Positions 47,175 to 59,345 of a stretch of 64,000 nucleotides of DNA are shown in pieces; within the stretch, counting starts at the first letter, position 1; each line of letters opens with the position of its first letter. This DNA comes from Ancylostoma caninum (Eukaryota > Nematoda > Chromadorea > Rhabditida > Ancylostomatidae): the NCBI GenBank assembly GCA_037903475.1, contig JBAJFG010000591.1, positions 310,001-374,000 on the forward strand, written 5' to 3'. Both the position numbers and the translations under genes were made by a program. Below the pieces are notes generated by a model that saw only the letters and a list, made by a program, of their open reading frames with translations, did not search any database and had not been told where the DNA came from.

Positions 47175-47695
47175 CAGTACCGGCCAAAATTATATAGCCT
47201 TTTGTAGTCTCTTCCATTTCCTTCATAATTTCATTTACAGTAAGGCTTCGAAGCTCATATTTTCATGGGTGTTGTGCACATTCATAAGTAATAAAATGGA
47301 GTGACATCGTACCATTTTATCAGCTAAACCATAAAGGTCAAAATCTGGAATTTTGCGGCATCCACAAAAGATCACAGAATGGATTCTGTGGGCTGTATAT
47401 TCGCAACATTTGGACTCCTTGTAAAAGATTCGACTCATATTTAAACGAAAACGTGTGCTTTCAAATCATTCATCAGAGCATACGAAGCAAATTTGAGTTT
47501 ATTTCAGCAGTAGACCAACGTGAGAAATTCTGCCAAATTGGCTCACTCTTCCTTGGTTACAATGTTAAGTCAGTCACGATGCAACAAGAAGTCCATAGCA
47601 TGAAAGGGTGCTTTCGTTTCTTTTCATGCAAAGCTTTAATCCACCAAAAGTTATGCGGGAAAATTCAAAAGGCTATATAATTTTGGCCGGTACTG
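47175..47695. mobile_element. Non-autonomous Tc1-like element (MITE)
   Basis: 30-bp identical terminal inverted repeats begin CAGTACCGGCCAAAATTATA at 47175 and end in the inverted TATAATTTTGGCCGGTACTG at 47695. TA dinucleotides on both sides (47173-47174 and 47696-47697) fit the target-site duplication of the Tc1/mariner superfamily, whose Tc1 group typically starts CAGT(G/A)C(T/C)GGCCAAAA. The 521-bp interior has no transposase frame, so it would need an enzyme in trans. The perfect ends suggest fairly recent movement. Confidence 0.9.
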
Positions 47696-47697
47696 TA

Positions 47698-48985
47698 CAT
47701 GTATTGGAAAGGCCAAACAAGTTACTTAAACATCCGAATCACATGAAAGCTTCCAAAATTTTACCATACCTTCACCTCCAACAAATTTCTTTTTGAGCAA
47801 TCGAAGCTTCTCGCAACCCGGCTTTTAAGCTTTGACTTCACGATTACCTAACACTTATGTACCACCCGCGCGCTTCAGGCTCCGGTAAAACACTTTGTCG
47901 AAAATAGCTTTTCCAGCTTCTTTTCAAGCAATAACAGGCCATCTTTGATCTAAGGTGACAGTTGAGGTACTGGAGTGAGCCAAGGCATCTTTTCAACCAT
48001 TTTGGTTGTTTCTTCTCCAGTTCAGAAAGCGAAAACGCCCTAACGCTACGCTTGGGGGTGGTAAGGATCCGTGGAGATAAGTTCAAGTTTAATTTATTCG
48101 TACGTGACCCGATTTGACCTGGTCACGTCAGGTGTAGAGGCGTGCGCGAAAGTTAGTGAGCATTATCAAAATCATTTATAACCATATTCAAAGACATTTA
48201 CACTGAATCATATAGTAAAATTCGGATTCTAACACGAAGCTAAAATGTAGGAGAAAAAAGCCACAAAATCGTAAGAAAAGTCCTGCAGTTGCATGCAGAA
48301 ATCGTGCCGACTCTTCATATTTACGTGCAATTGTGAAAAGAAACGTATAAAAACAATAATTTTGAAGGGTGCAGTGGGGAGCAGGGCAGTGACCACCTCA
48401 TTCAGGAAGTAATGAACAACTCAATAGCTGTTCTGCTGCAGAGATTACCCAGCCAAGAGAGTATTGACGCAAGGAATTCTACTCCCAAAAGGAGAACGAG
48501 AAGCCGGCTGATCGCTGACCCGCAAGCTGAGCGATGTCTGCTGCTTCCACGTGGTCACCTGTGGCTGACCTCAGCTGACCTGTCGGCTCTGCTCCCCGAC
48601 TGTGCAAATGCCGATCGACCAAGCTAACAACGGCTCAGGCTTACAGCAGTTGGATCACTGAGGTTCCTGCAACTTCCTGGAACCTAGTAGCTCAAGTTCA
48701 CACCTGGAGTGAGGTGTAACCTGACAGGTGTGAGCTGTCAGGAAGAGGTGAGGACGCCTTGGAACTTCTGGAATGTTCCTTCGGAACTCAGTTCAGCTTT
48801 CTCCTACAGATACGTAGTGGGTAAGGTTAAACTTTTTCGCTGTAGTACAACGTTTGAGGCACCGAAACCCCAAAGAAAAGTTTACTTATACTTCGCTGCT
48901 GCCATTTCGTAAGGTAGGTGAAATTTCGTGGACTCAAGCCAAGATAAAAGCCGACAACTAGAAGAAAATGAAGTGCCAAAAAATA
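47698..48985. other. No gene recognised
   Basis: Mixed composition. A plus frame at 48412-48627 (71 codons) is GC-richer and ends near 48627, without splice support. Confidence 0.35.
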
Positions 48986-48989
48986 CCTA

Positions 48990-49360
48990 AAAATAATACG
49001 GGCGATCGTAGGGGAAGGCACAACTACCATGAACCCAGTCGACTACGTTTACGATGAGTTTTTCAGCCGAACATCGGGCCGCTGGACGATTTAACGCGAG
49101 CAGTGTCGTGTTGGTTACCCCAAAATGATCATTCCCATGAGCAAAGGGCCAGCTGAGATTGGAGTAAGCGAAGCGCAGAGCTCGGCTGTGTGCTACGGCC
49201 GGATAGCGGTCGAATCGCTGTTGATGCATTCGCGCCGAGGGTTAATTATGGGCTTTGACCCGAGCAATCTCACGCCGGCTGGCCGGTTCACGCCACAACA
49301 TGGCCGTGAGCTGATTAGCGCCAGGCGCCGGCGTGAAGCCGTGACTGGAACCGACGCATA
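48990..49360 (+). other. GC-rich island with a plus-strand ORF
   Basis: The plus frame from 49125 (78 codons, MIIPMSKGPAEIGVSEAQSS to a TAG) is well-behaved as a protein, yet I recognise no family. The minus strand is open for 80 codons too. TTAATTATGG near 49241 resembles a homeodomain site. Promoter, enhancer or exon are all possible. Confidence 0.25.
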
Positions 49361-52300
49361 GTACTGTTTATTAGCTGCCTATTGCCACGATTTGTCAGCA
49401 ATACCTAACAGGAGATAGATAAACAGGTCCTTGCTTTCAGGGATATATCTTAGCTATCCACACTGGATCAGGTTTAACCCATTCACGACCACTCGGCTCA
49501 CCGATATGCCGCACCTTATTTCGCATACTTTAGTTTGAGAGATCATTAGAGCTCAGTGATCTCAGCGGTTTTCTTAGATGCCACCGTAATAGTACTTTTA
49601 GGTCAACATGAATACAAAGATCTATATTGGAAGTTTCATAAAAATTCCGGATCAGAAAAAGGTGCCAGAACTTGAGAAAATGTGGGAAACCGCGAGAAGG
49701 GAGCGGTCTTCACTAGGTTACTTGCCCAAAATTGAGGATTTATTTACACTTTTTTGCTGCTTCTTGGTTCGAACATACTTAGGCCGACTTGTCTATTATT
49801 CTCTTGCTATTTTAACCGCTCGAATCAGTGCTCCTTGACCTACACCCACTCTCTGGATGGGACCTTCTTCTCATTTTTATTATTTTTTCTGTGTTCTATT
49901 ATTTACAAAGAAGGTTTTCCATTATTTCTCAGTTTTATTAGAAGGATGAACTCAACCATAGGTTTTCATGGATTGAATTAAGGCTATTTAGGCTACTTGC
50001 GCAACAAATTTCACGAATGGAGTGAACTTGGGAATCTCCTAAGCTTCCCTCACAGAACATCACTCTCATGGTCCTTCATTTATGGTTTCTGACTTAAACC
50101 TAGGAAAGAGAGTGAGGAATCCGAAAGAATATAAACGAAAAGTGTACGTGGAATTTAAGCCGAAGCCACCAAATCTACTCGAGGCCCACCTTGATGTTCG
50201 ATCAATATCAGCTAATCTTTTAAGTGTGCTTTACGCAGAATTCATCCGGAACTTATCCAAAAACGGCTTAATTTGGAAGTCAATATGCAGATTGCCGTGA
50301 CCATCTTCCTGTATTTATCCCAGAACCTCGCTATAGAATCATCGAAGAATTCAGTGTAATTGATGAATAAGAAAATTGGCAATCAGATAGTTAATAACAC
50401 AACTGCCCTGCACACGTAAATCGAGAGAGAATCTTATGGATAATTTAGTGGCACGATTGATGGTGCAGAGATGATTGGCTCAATTACATCCAACGGATAG
50501 CTATCCTCGATTACGGCTAATTTGATCCATAACGATTGGCAAAAAAAAAGACAGACCGAAAAGGAAACACATTCGTTTCCTTCCTGGTTACAAAAGAAAA
50601 CTAGGGACCAATGATTTAGTGGGTCATGGCTGGGATGAGCGCAACATTCCGTTTTCCGTCACGCCCCTTTTTGTACCTTCGTTTCCCGTTTTACGTTCTC
50701 GTTGTACGAGATTTGAAGTTTCAATTCCGCACACTCATAGTCATGACAGTTTTTACTTGGGTTCAAAAAATTTGACTCTATAAGCCTCACGCTGAGATCG
50801 TTCCCATTACTACCTAGCAGTAAAGGTTGCTTCCATCAGTAGTCATCAGTAGTCGTAAAAAAGACCCTAGACTGCAATACACATGATTTAGATTGGTGCA
50901 CAGATGTTTATCGCATAACGCTCGCGTGCGGACGATTTTTTTCTGTCGAGCGCGTACGAAATGTTTGTAGAAATCAGAAACTTTGATGGAAAAACGCATT
51001 GCATTAGTGCGAAAATGGTGTACACCGTTGCCATTTGGTACGAGACAAAAAATTCTACGAATGGAGTTTGTGAGGAATTTTGCCGCTAAAATTATGTATG
51101 TAACCGATTTTGCATGGCGTCAGCGTAGAAATCTGTGTTTATACTTTGGCGTTGTCGATGGGGCCACTACATGCATGTTTCAGTAGGTTAAGGCTCCAAG
51201 AGCTGGAAGAAAAAGGAAACAAAGATAATTTCAAGTCCACAACATTGACGATATCGTCGCATCGCGTCAGGTAGTAAGTGCGTCGCGATTTCAATCCACC
51301 TCGTGTTTTTAAGGAAACGAGTATAAACAGAGCGCGACGATGATCAGCGACTTCGCGTCGCGAGGACAGCCGTCAACTGATTCGACGTAATCACTGCATA
51401 CTTAGTTGTTTCCTTGCGAAAAAAAACAGTGTGCTTTGGAAGTGTGCGTATGCCGCGACGAAGTATAAACATAGACGAACGCAAGCTCCGGCAGTGGAGA
51501 GCTTCGGTCGGACCGAAGAAACGTAAATTAAAAATCGGCGGGTGAAAATGAGTCAAATGATGTTATTTGATATGTCCTTCACCGCAATTTTCCTTCTGAT
51601 TCTAGCGATTTTTATTATAGTTTCCAATGCTATCAAAGTCAGAACGCGCGTGCTCCATTCGTTCTTCTGGTCTCTTCAGTAGGAACGATGAGAGAGAACC
51701 TGAGGGTGTTAGGAGAGCGCAGGCAACGAGAAATACATCTTTTCTCGCCCCCTTTGTTTGGGTCAGTTCATCGAAAGAGGTACACCTTACAACGTAATTT
51801 CCAGCGAACACAAAGGTTTCAACGAACTATATTGGCACTTGCTCGAACTAAGGGATCAACTAACGTTTATGCAAATCTATCCATGTTCACTGGGTATTCT
51901 ATTAACTACAATACACGGAATTTGTTTACTTATTAAACTTTCATGAAAATCTGATCGATAAATAATTTGCCATGCTGTTATTGGCAAATATGGAGATAAA
52001 GCGGTTCCACAACACAAGATCTGGAACGATGGAGAGCTATTTTCCAGAAACCATAAGAGACTTTTGTTTCGTGTAAAAATGGGGTCTAAAACAAGGCAAA
52101 TGCGTTCAACGGTGCTAACGTCGAATCTCATTAAACTCCAACACGGCTGGCTTCAGTGTGGCATGAAAACGAAAGAGAAAGTGCAAATAAAAGCGAAAAC
52201 TTTTCCCAGCCCAGCACTTAGCGGAAGCCACTTTTTTGAAGGCGCTAAGAAGCGGTGAATTGAAGGCGCAGACTGAAGGCGTCTGCTGCGTGATGTGGTT

Positions 52301-52858
52301 CAAGGCCCTCGAGCGGGAATGGAGAGGTAGCTGGCGTCAGATGAGATACAAATAAAAATGAGGTGGTTAAATATTTCCTAGTAGAAGTTGAGAACCACGA
52401 ATGCGGCAGCTGATTATACTGAATAATTAATTACAAGATTTACTATTAGGTACAGATGGCGCACGGGCGGAATTTCGAAAAAAAAAACTTTTGAATTTAA
52501 GCAATCATATTTTTGAAAAAGTGAAAGCCCACAAAACAATTTGGAGGCTATGTTTCTCTTCAATTCTTTTTCGACTTCGATTTTGAGATCTTAGTATCAG
52601 AAGAGTCTCCCGGTAATGATGTTCCCAGTAGTATACATTATTCCTTGCAACACTGCTTGAAAACCCTTTTCAAACTCTATCTTTCAAGGGAGTCTAAAAT
52701 GTTTGTTGTAACAGCATTAATTAATCGAAATAATGGAATTATCCTGTTTTAATCGAGTTTAGTATTTGGTTTAGTAACTTTTTCGCCCACCGTTCTTGGA
52801 TCTGACGGCTCCTCACCCTGTCAAAGGTCAGCAATTGAAGTTTGCAAAACAAAATTGG
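49361..52858. other. No gene recognised
   Basis: Plus frames at 49608 (76 codons) and 50082 (72 codons), and CpG-rich patches near 51240-51500, have no supporting features. ATTTGAAGTTTCAATTCCGC near 50711 nearly repeats 4951. Confidence 0.35.
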
Positions 52859-52859
52859 G

Positions 52860-52930
52860 GACAGGATGCAAACCCTCAACCTTGATCCTATGAGTCAGCA
52901 CCACTATCCACTCGGCTATCCAACTGCCAC
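52860..52930 (-). other. tRNA-like sequence (Met-CAT-like), likely SINE or pseudogene
   Basis: The minus strand reads GATAGCCGAGTGGATAGTGG (box A-like TAGCCGAGTGG), a CTGACTCATAGGATC anticodon-arm-like stretch with CAT, and GAGGGTTTGCATCC (box B-like, two changes from consensus). The would-be acceptor stem does not pair, which argues against a functional tRNA gene. Confidence 0.4.
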
Positions 52931-54055
52931 GCCATGATTGAGGGAGGTACATTTCACTATGACAGGAAATGGAATTTTGTGCTTGTATTAACCATTTAGC
53001 AAATTTCAAATATAATCTGTAACATCATTTGAGATAAGTTTTCCAACCATATATGTCTCGTTCCAAAAGCGCGGCTTAATTTCGTGCTCTTCCCTTGTGA
53101 ACTACACTTGCAGTAACCCCTAAACACCCACCCCTCCTATCCCTTAATTTGGACGTCGTTTGAAGTGGAAGCTTTTTTGAAATAAATATTGAATGTATCC
53201 AACATTTCTTAGGAACTAATTACGGAAAAGACTGATGGCGGAATGGTCAAACAGGAAAACCTCACTTTTTAGAATGAAGTCACACTGATATGGAAACAAT
53301 AATAACGAAGGAATATAGCAAAATGAAGATATGAAACAATGAAGCGAGATTTACCTCCTAGTTTAATTTCTCAGTTACAGGTAGGAATTCATATGAATTA
53401 GCTAACAATGAATCAAGCGCTTACATGGTAATCGGCTTTTCCGTGAGTAGAACCATTTGATAGCCATAAGGCAAAGCTACGCAACATCACACCATGTCGA
53501 GTGGAGTTTGAAGAATTATCAGAGGTGCTTTAGGATCTAATGTCGGAGCGTTTCCGAACAATTAGTGGATTCTCTCCCCATCGCTGCTGAATTCGTATTT
53601 TTGCCTTTGCTTCCTCAGATGTATAGGAGAAATGGCACACCATGACTTGCAAAAATAAGCGATGGAACGTTGAAAGAGAACGAATATGGCATGGGGGTTT
53701 AAAGACAATGAAAGAAGAAAAATAGACTTCTGATAAAGAAATGAATCTATGAAGAACCATGTAAAAACAATTATAGGCAATGTACCAAAGATGCTAAAAT
53801 ATTTGAAAAAAAGGAAACAGTACAGAACTGAAATTGAACCTTTTCTTTCCTTACATGTAAGTGGCACATTTGTGGAAGAAAAACCTAGAAAATCTTCATA
53901 TGGCTGATTCACCAACGAGTATTCAGAAGTCATCCACACAAACCTCCGTTTCAACACGTTGCCAGCCTTAGCCCTTCTATGGAGAACTATTAAGAGCTGC
54001 TTCATCGAAAGGCTGAAACGCTCGCAAGCGGCTGTTTACCACGGGGTCATACTTG
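52931..54055. other. No gene recognised
   Basis: AT-rich. A 147-codon minus frame (53562-54005) is Phe, Leu and Ser-rich and looks accidental. Confidence 0.35.
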
Positions 54056-54059
54056 AGCT

Positions 54060-54430
54060 CAGCGAGCTAACGGGCTCCGTATTAAGTGGCCGCGGGGCTG
54101 AAGCAAAGCACTCGTGAGCCGGTAGACTAGAATCGCTTGACAGTCGATCACGTTGGTCGCGGATATGCGTGGACATCGTATAGTAAAGTGGCTGTATGGC
54201 CGTTGGCTAGCCGGACACTCGTAAAGAGGGAGCAGAACCGAGCGCTGCCTCGGTTTTTGCCGGCCCGGAGCGCATCGAATGTGACTGACCGACCGAGCGA
54301 GCGCGTCCACGTCGTCGATCGTCGGCTACACGACGGGCGAGACCAGTTCGTGCACTTCTGATTCAATTACACTGAAAAGCTCGTAAGCGGCGTCGGGAGC
54401 CGCGTGGGAGCCGGCCGCGGGCCAGAGGCT
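54060..54430. other. GC-rich island upstream of the 54438 exon candidate
   Basis: CpG-dense with 72-83-codon frames on both strands, the products being Arg and Ser-rich. GACCGACCGAGCGAGCGCGT near 54286 is characteristic. It is most simply a promoter-type region. Confidence 0.3.
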
Positions 54431-54437
54431 TCTTCAG

Positions 54438-54653
54438 ACCCCAGACGTCACGATGATGTTTAGACAAACGGGGTCGATTGTCAATACAAACAGATCAATG
54501 GACAACAATGCGACTGACCGCAATGTGCGCGAGCCATTAGCCAGCAGCCGTTCGCGCTCTGCAACTAGTGCTGAGGGTGCTCTGGGAAATGATCCGAGCC
54601 AGATGACGAGGCGAAGCTCGCTCCAGGGCTCCTCCTTGGACCACAAAGACAAG
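54438..54653 (+). CDS. Candidate first coding exon of an unidentified plus-strand gene
   Basis: A strong acceptor-like site (ggcttcttcag) is followed 15 nt later by ATGATG. The frame (from 54453, or the second ATG) reads MFRQTGSIVNTNRSMDNNAT, DRNVREPLASSRSRSATSAE and then a Ser-rich stretch with TRRSSLQGSSLDHKDK, a typical disordered N-terminus with possible kinase sites (RRSS). Codon use is coding-like. An acceptor shortly before a start codon fits spliced-leader addition. The donor is the problem: no GTAAGT or GTGAGT follows, and the frame runs into a palindromic repeat array at 54648. The GC-rich block 54060-54430 upstream could be its promoter. I do not recognise the protein. Confidence 0.35.
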
Positions 54654-54928
54654 TTGTCAGCTCAGCTTTGCCGCAAAACAACTTGCAGACAACTTTTAGC
54701 TAGCAAATTGTTGTCGACAAGTTTGACCTCATCATGTCATCCAAGGACGACTTGTTAGCTCCTTTTCTTCTAACAACTTGTCGACAAGGAAGAGCCGAAA
54801 CAAGTTGCCGACAAGCTTTTAGACTGACAGCTTGTCGACAAGTAAGAGCGAAAACTAGTTGCCAAGCTTTGCGGCGAGCAAGTTTTGGATGCGATCAGAA
54901 ACTTCCTCGCCAAATGCTTGTCTACAAG
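54648..54928. repeat. Tandem array with palindromic core TTGTCGACAA
   Basis: Palindromic cores occur at 54648 (GACAAGTTGTC), 54711 (TTGTCGACAA), 54777 and 54831 (CTTGTCGACAAG) and 54917 (CTTGTCTACAAG), roughly 55-85 bp apart. Half-sites (ACAACTTGCAGACAACTTTT, CAAGTTGCCGACAAGC) lie between them. Confidence 0.75.
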
Positions 54929-54929
54929 T

Positions 54930-56195
54930 TGCTTTTGGGATTCCCAGTCAGCACTAAAATAGAACCTCGTTTTCACCGAGGATTCCTCAATGAGAATAAT
55001 TTTTCAGGGTTCCAGACTTCCAGGGAATTCCCTTGTTCTAGTTGGCTTATTGCATGTGCAAAGGACATGAGAGAATGAAAAAAAAACCAGACGAGTAAAG
55101 TACAATTAAAACCAGTAGCACTAAAACAGGTGGACATCTTCACTTTTGCTCCGAGATTTCTAGAGCATTTATTCCACAGGAAACGCTAGGATTAGTTGTG
55201 AATTCATAGAAATGTCAAGCGAGTTCGCCAGCGAGGTGGAGCTGAGAAAAGCGGAGGAAAAAATGAAAAGATAGAATTGACAGAGCAGAAGAGATATAAA
55301 AACACGTTATCATTGCAGAATTCTATGCTACGAAGAACTTTTGAGCAGGCGTCCGTAATCTCTCTTAACTCCCTCCTTCACCCATAAATTCTTTCCAAAG
55401 CTGAATCGCACTGAACAATAGGGGACCGGGACCACGAAACTTCACTTGCACGCAATTCTCGGATATTATGTGTTTCACTACACAAGAGGCATAGAAGAAA
55501 TAAATAACATGAAAAGGCAAGAGCATAGATAGACAGAAATGACCTGCTGGAAACAAGATAACACGAGAACAAAGCGAAAGAATGCCTTCGATCAGTTGAA
55601 ACCCTGAGAATGGAGGAGGATGAGGAGATTCGAAAAAACGAACTGTCTTCGTTATCAAGCGAGGAGAATCACAAGGAGCAGTAAGTCATCACCCCTAATT
55701 TCTGCTTTTATGAATTGTATGAATTGCTCGATCTCCTTTTTTCTCCGCTTTCCTTCTCCTTTCCCTTCATTTCTGGTTTCACGCAGGATTTGACAGCACC
55801 TTTTCTGAGGATGTGTATTACGTACAGGATCGAGTAATGCGTATTTATTACCAAAAAAAAATTTAAGTAAATAAAAAGTTCCAAAATTTCGATCAACATT
55901 CGGAAGTTTGAATACTCGAAAAAAAAAAAACAGTGATCCTTGTTTATTCTTTTCCAGGGCTGCAAGACACTATCGCATCCGTCTGGCCCTCTCCCCTGAA
56001 TATTTGAGCGTCCAATCATTCCAGATAGTGCATTTATTCGAATTTTTATTCTGCTAGGATATTTCCTTTTAAATGCACATGTACAAAAATGTATTTGTAT
56101 ACGCACGTCAACAAAATTTAGATCACTCTTTTCTGAGGAGTACATACTTTCAGTTACCCTACATTTTTTTGGGATTCCGGTAACTCTCCTCATAG
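54930..56195. other. No gene recognised
   Basis: AT-rich. The 179-codon minus frame (55708-56247) is of low quality and ends within a family A repeat. Confidence 0.35.
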
Positions 56196-56196
56196 C

Positions 56197-56320
56197 CAGG
56201 GCCCAATGAATCACTGAGATTACGCAGGGTAAACGTGCTAACACCACATAAATTTACCCATCTTCAACACCAGGGTCAATATATTTACCTTGGCCAATCC
56301 CAGTGTGCATCCAGGCCCAG
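56197..56320. repeat. Foldback element, family A, locus 10 (single compact unit)
   Basis: It starts CAGGGCCCAATGAATCACTG then AGATTACGCAGGGTAAACG, and ends TTTACCTTGGCCAATCCCAG then TGTGCATCCAGGCCC. About 124 bp, like locus 6. Confidence 0.85.
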
Positions 56321-59100
56321 GATGGTGGGAATGGGGGTGGGAAGGAATGGGTGCAGACATCCAACGCGTCCTTGATACGGACATTGTGATGTCGAATGTA
56401 CTAGTGACCTCTCATAATATGCGGCAACCATGTTACGTACAATGACGAAAGCCCTCTCTGAAATTAATTCCTGGAAGCATGCGTCAACCTTGGGTTTCAG
56501 TTACCCACTTATCTGGTTATTTGTTTACTTCTTCATCTATTTTTGTATTTGTTTCAGCACTCAGAGTACTCGAACCAGCACCTGCGAAATGAGCTGTGAA
56601 ACAAGCAAAAAATGCTGAGAGTTCATGAGAAGTTCTTTTTCGAAACCAACAGCAGCTAGCCTTTTTCGGAAATTGGCCCATCTCCCTATTGTTGACATCT
56701 TATCGAAGACGAACAATTTGACTTTTCACTTGAAGTACGATGCAGGAAAAAATCAGAGCGAAGTGAATTTGAGGAGCTATGAAATGCCTTTCTCTAGCAT
56801 AAATGTCTGTATAATGATGCCGAGGACGTAAAAGTATCCAGTAAGCAGTAAAAGGTCCATCTTCATATCTGATCACTAGTAAACAATATTGAGTAGAGTC
56901 AGAACAGTTGTACCGCCAAGTAGAAGTGCGTATTTTTTCATAAGAATCTTACAGAGTGTACAGATCTAGCAAAGCCCAGGACCTCTTCTGGTGGCGGAGC
57001 GTAAGAAAATGACGGAGAGAATGAGAAAAGAGTGAAAAGGGCAGCTCCGAGGAGAAAGCGTAGCCAGGGAAAATATACGTGAACGAGGAAAATGTGTGTA
57101 AAGATGGCAGAAACTAGGGAAACCGCTCAGCTGCGACTACAATATCACGTCATTTTGTGTAAAACGCTGTACTTCGAACCGCAACAGGTTCATTTTAGCT
57201 GCTAATGTTTTTATGATTCACTTTAGCAACGAAGCTTGCATCATCGCTAGTTCAGAGTTCAACACAGAGGTCTAGGTTTTGAGGTAAAGGAGGAAGTCTT
57301 GTTTTTTTTCCTCAAAATGCCTTAGCACTTTGAGTGATGTAGGATTCAAAAATCTTAATCATCATTGAGTTGCTCTGAAAGTTTTGGACCAAAATTTATT
57401 TTTCGACCCAGAATTTGTTGATTTTGAATTGAAATTCCTTGGCAGTAGAATGTCGTACAATGTTCTACTACTTTTCAACTAAAGAAAATGGTGGACCAGA
57501 TTTCATCAATGGACAATAATGTTATGATTGTATGAAGAAAGCGTAACGTTCTGTGCAAGAATTTCAGACCAATTTAATACATTTGAAACACAAATAGTTT
57601 GAATGACAGCATCTTGGAATCACTCGAACTCTGAAGTATGCGAATAACAAAAATATTCAAATGCACGAATCAAAAAAGCGCGTACCAGTAAGTTATAAAT
57701 AAGTATAAAAAAGCATGAACACTGGTCATTTGTGTTCATCCCACTGAATGGAAAGTTTGAATAATAATAGAACGCCCGAACATTTTGTGGAATGTATTCC
57801 AGTCTCATTTTAAAAACCATGCCAATTATTCACTGGGTGGATATTCCCCATTCTCCATCTACATAGACCGGGCATTCTTCCTTCACCTGGATTGAGAACG
57901 CCATTTTTTTCCAACCCTCCTACCCCCCCCCCCACACCCCACCACATGCACCACATGCCTGTGTACATGTGCGTGTGCCAGTGGTACGACATCTATCTCA
58001 ACATTTATCGTATGGAATTGTCTGCGGTTATCTGGTATGAAGCTCAAAAGCTTTTATATTTCCAATCTCTGCAACCATTTTTTCTCTAAATTTTTAAGAG
58101 TAATATTCACTCAACATCAAACACCCATCGTCATTCGTTTCGTTACTTCCATCTCATTGTTAGAACCATTCGATTTTGCATCATATGTTGCAGTTACCTC
58201 CTGAGGGAAACAAGTCTACTACTGGGATACCCTACAAAAAGGAAAAATAAAGACGTTGCAGGTGCGAATCTGGAGGATTGCTCAGGAAGAGGCAGCGGAG
58301 TGAGCGGAGGACTAGCCAACGTTATGGATCGAGATAAATGACGAACTGCAGATGTGGGTCCTCATATAACACGGCCAAGATCGATTAGGATGGAAAGTCC
58401 GTTAATAATTCGGTAAAAAGACAGTGCAAAAGTTGCTCGAGAAAAAGAAAGTCACACTGATGGCTTCTCGAAGTAGTTCTTGCCTTCTTGCGAGAGAACC
58501 GAGAGTACTATTAACACCCATATCGTTAACTACGATGATCTTGTTTGTCTGGCATTCTGGAACCCCTTTCTGTTGTATCAATGAAGTGAAAAACTGCATA
58601 AATTTCATTGATGATTCCGTAAAAATCCCCAATTATTGTTAAAAAAGGCGTTGAAAAACTGAGTTGCTAGGACTTTTTGAAAAAAAATATGGCGCATTCA
58701 AACATCTACTGTAGTTGTTTTTTTTGCGGAGCAACTAACAAGAAGAAAAAATAAGCAGAAGAGATTGAGTTCTCCATATTTACAAAGTATCCAAATTTTC
58801 CAGAGAGGTACAGGTGGATATTACTGAAGGATAATTATCAGGAACATTCCAGGAACACATATATACATGTTGAATATGCGCAGTGAAGCTATCTGGATTT
58901 GTAAACAGAAAATTGTTCTCTGGAGCAACATATGTGGCAGAGTTCGTTTGTTGTGCATTGTTTGTATAATTATCACACATTTGGATGAAGATCAAAGAGA
59001 GAGTTGTCTTGGAACACTCTAGTTATGGATTCGTAAGTTTTTTTTTTCAAAATAAAGTACAGGAAGACATTTACAGTGGACGTCAATGGTGTTGGCTCAC
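56321..59100. other. No gene recognised
   Basis: AT-rich, with a C12 tract near 57925 followed by CA-rich low complexity (57936-57985). Confidence 0.4.
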
Positions 59101-59345
59101 CTGCGGCCTCGAAAGTGACGTCGCGCAACCGCGCCGCGTGCGCTGTAACCTATGTGTTCTGCTGCTGTTAAGCAATTTCTAGCAGCTTTTCTACCCGATT
59201 TTAAGGATTTTCGAGCAAAACGGGAAGAAAAGACCTCAGAAATAGCATTCTGGCGGCGACAACACCGATCCTGACGCGCGCGGCGCGGTCGCGCCGAGTC
59301 CTTCTCGAGGGAGGCCGCGAATGGGCCACCGTCATTGTCGTCCAC
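59101..59345 (-). CDS. Candidate minus-strand first exon, unidentified
   Basis: From ATG at 59345 the frame MDDNDGGPFAASLEKDSARP and onward stays open for 81 codons into a good donor, CCGCAG/gtgagc, at 59100. The first 25 residues are acidic, then basic, and coding-like. The middle is AT-richer and contains an acceptor-like cttaacag near 59165, so it may be two short exons. The exon ends in phase 2, which would create a stop if joined to exon 1 of the MPRIP-like gene, so it is not simply that gene's upstream exon. Confidence 0.25.

Noticed and set aside
55708..56247. 179-codon minus-strand ORF
   Set aside because: Its start lies inside a family A foldback element and the rest is AT-rich low-complexity coding of Phe, Ile, Lys and Ser.
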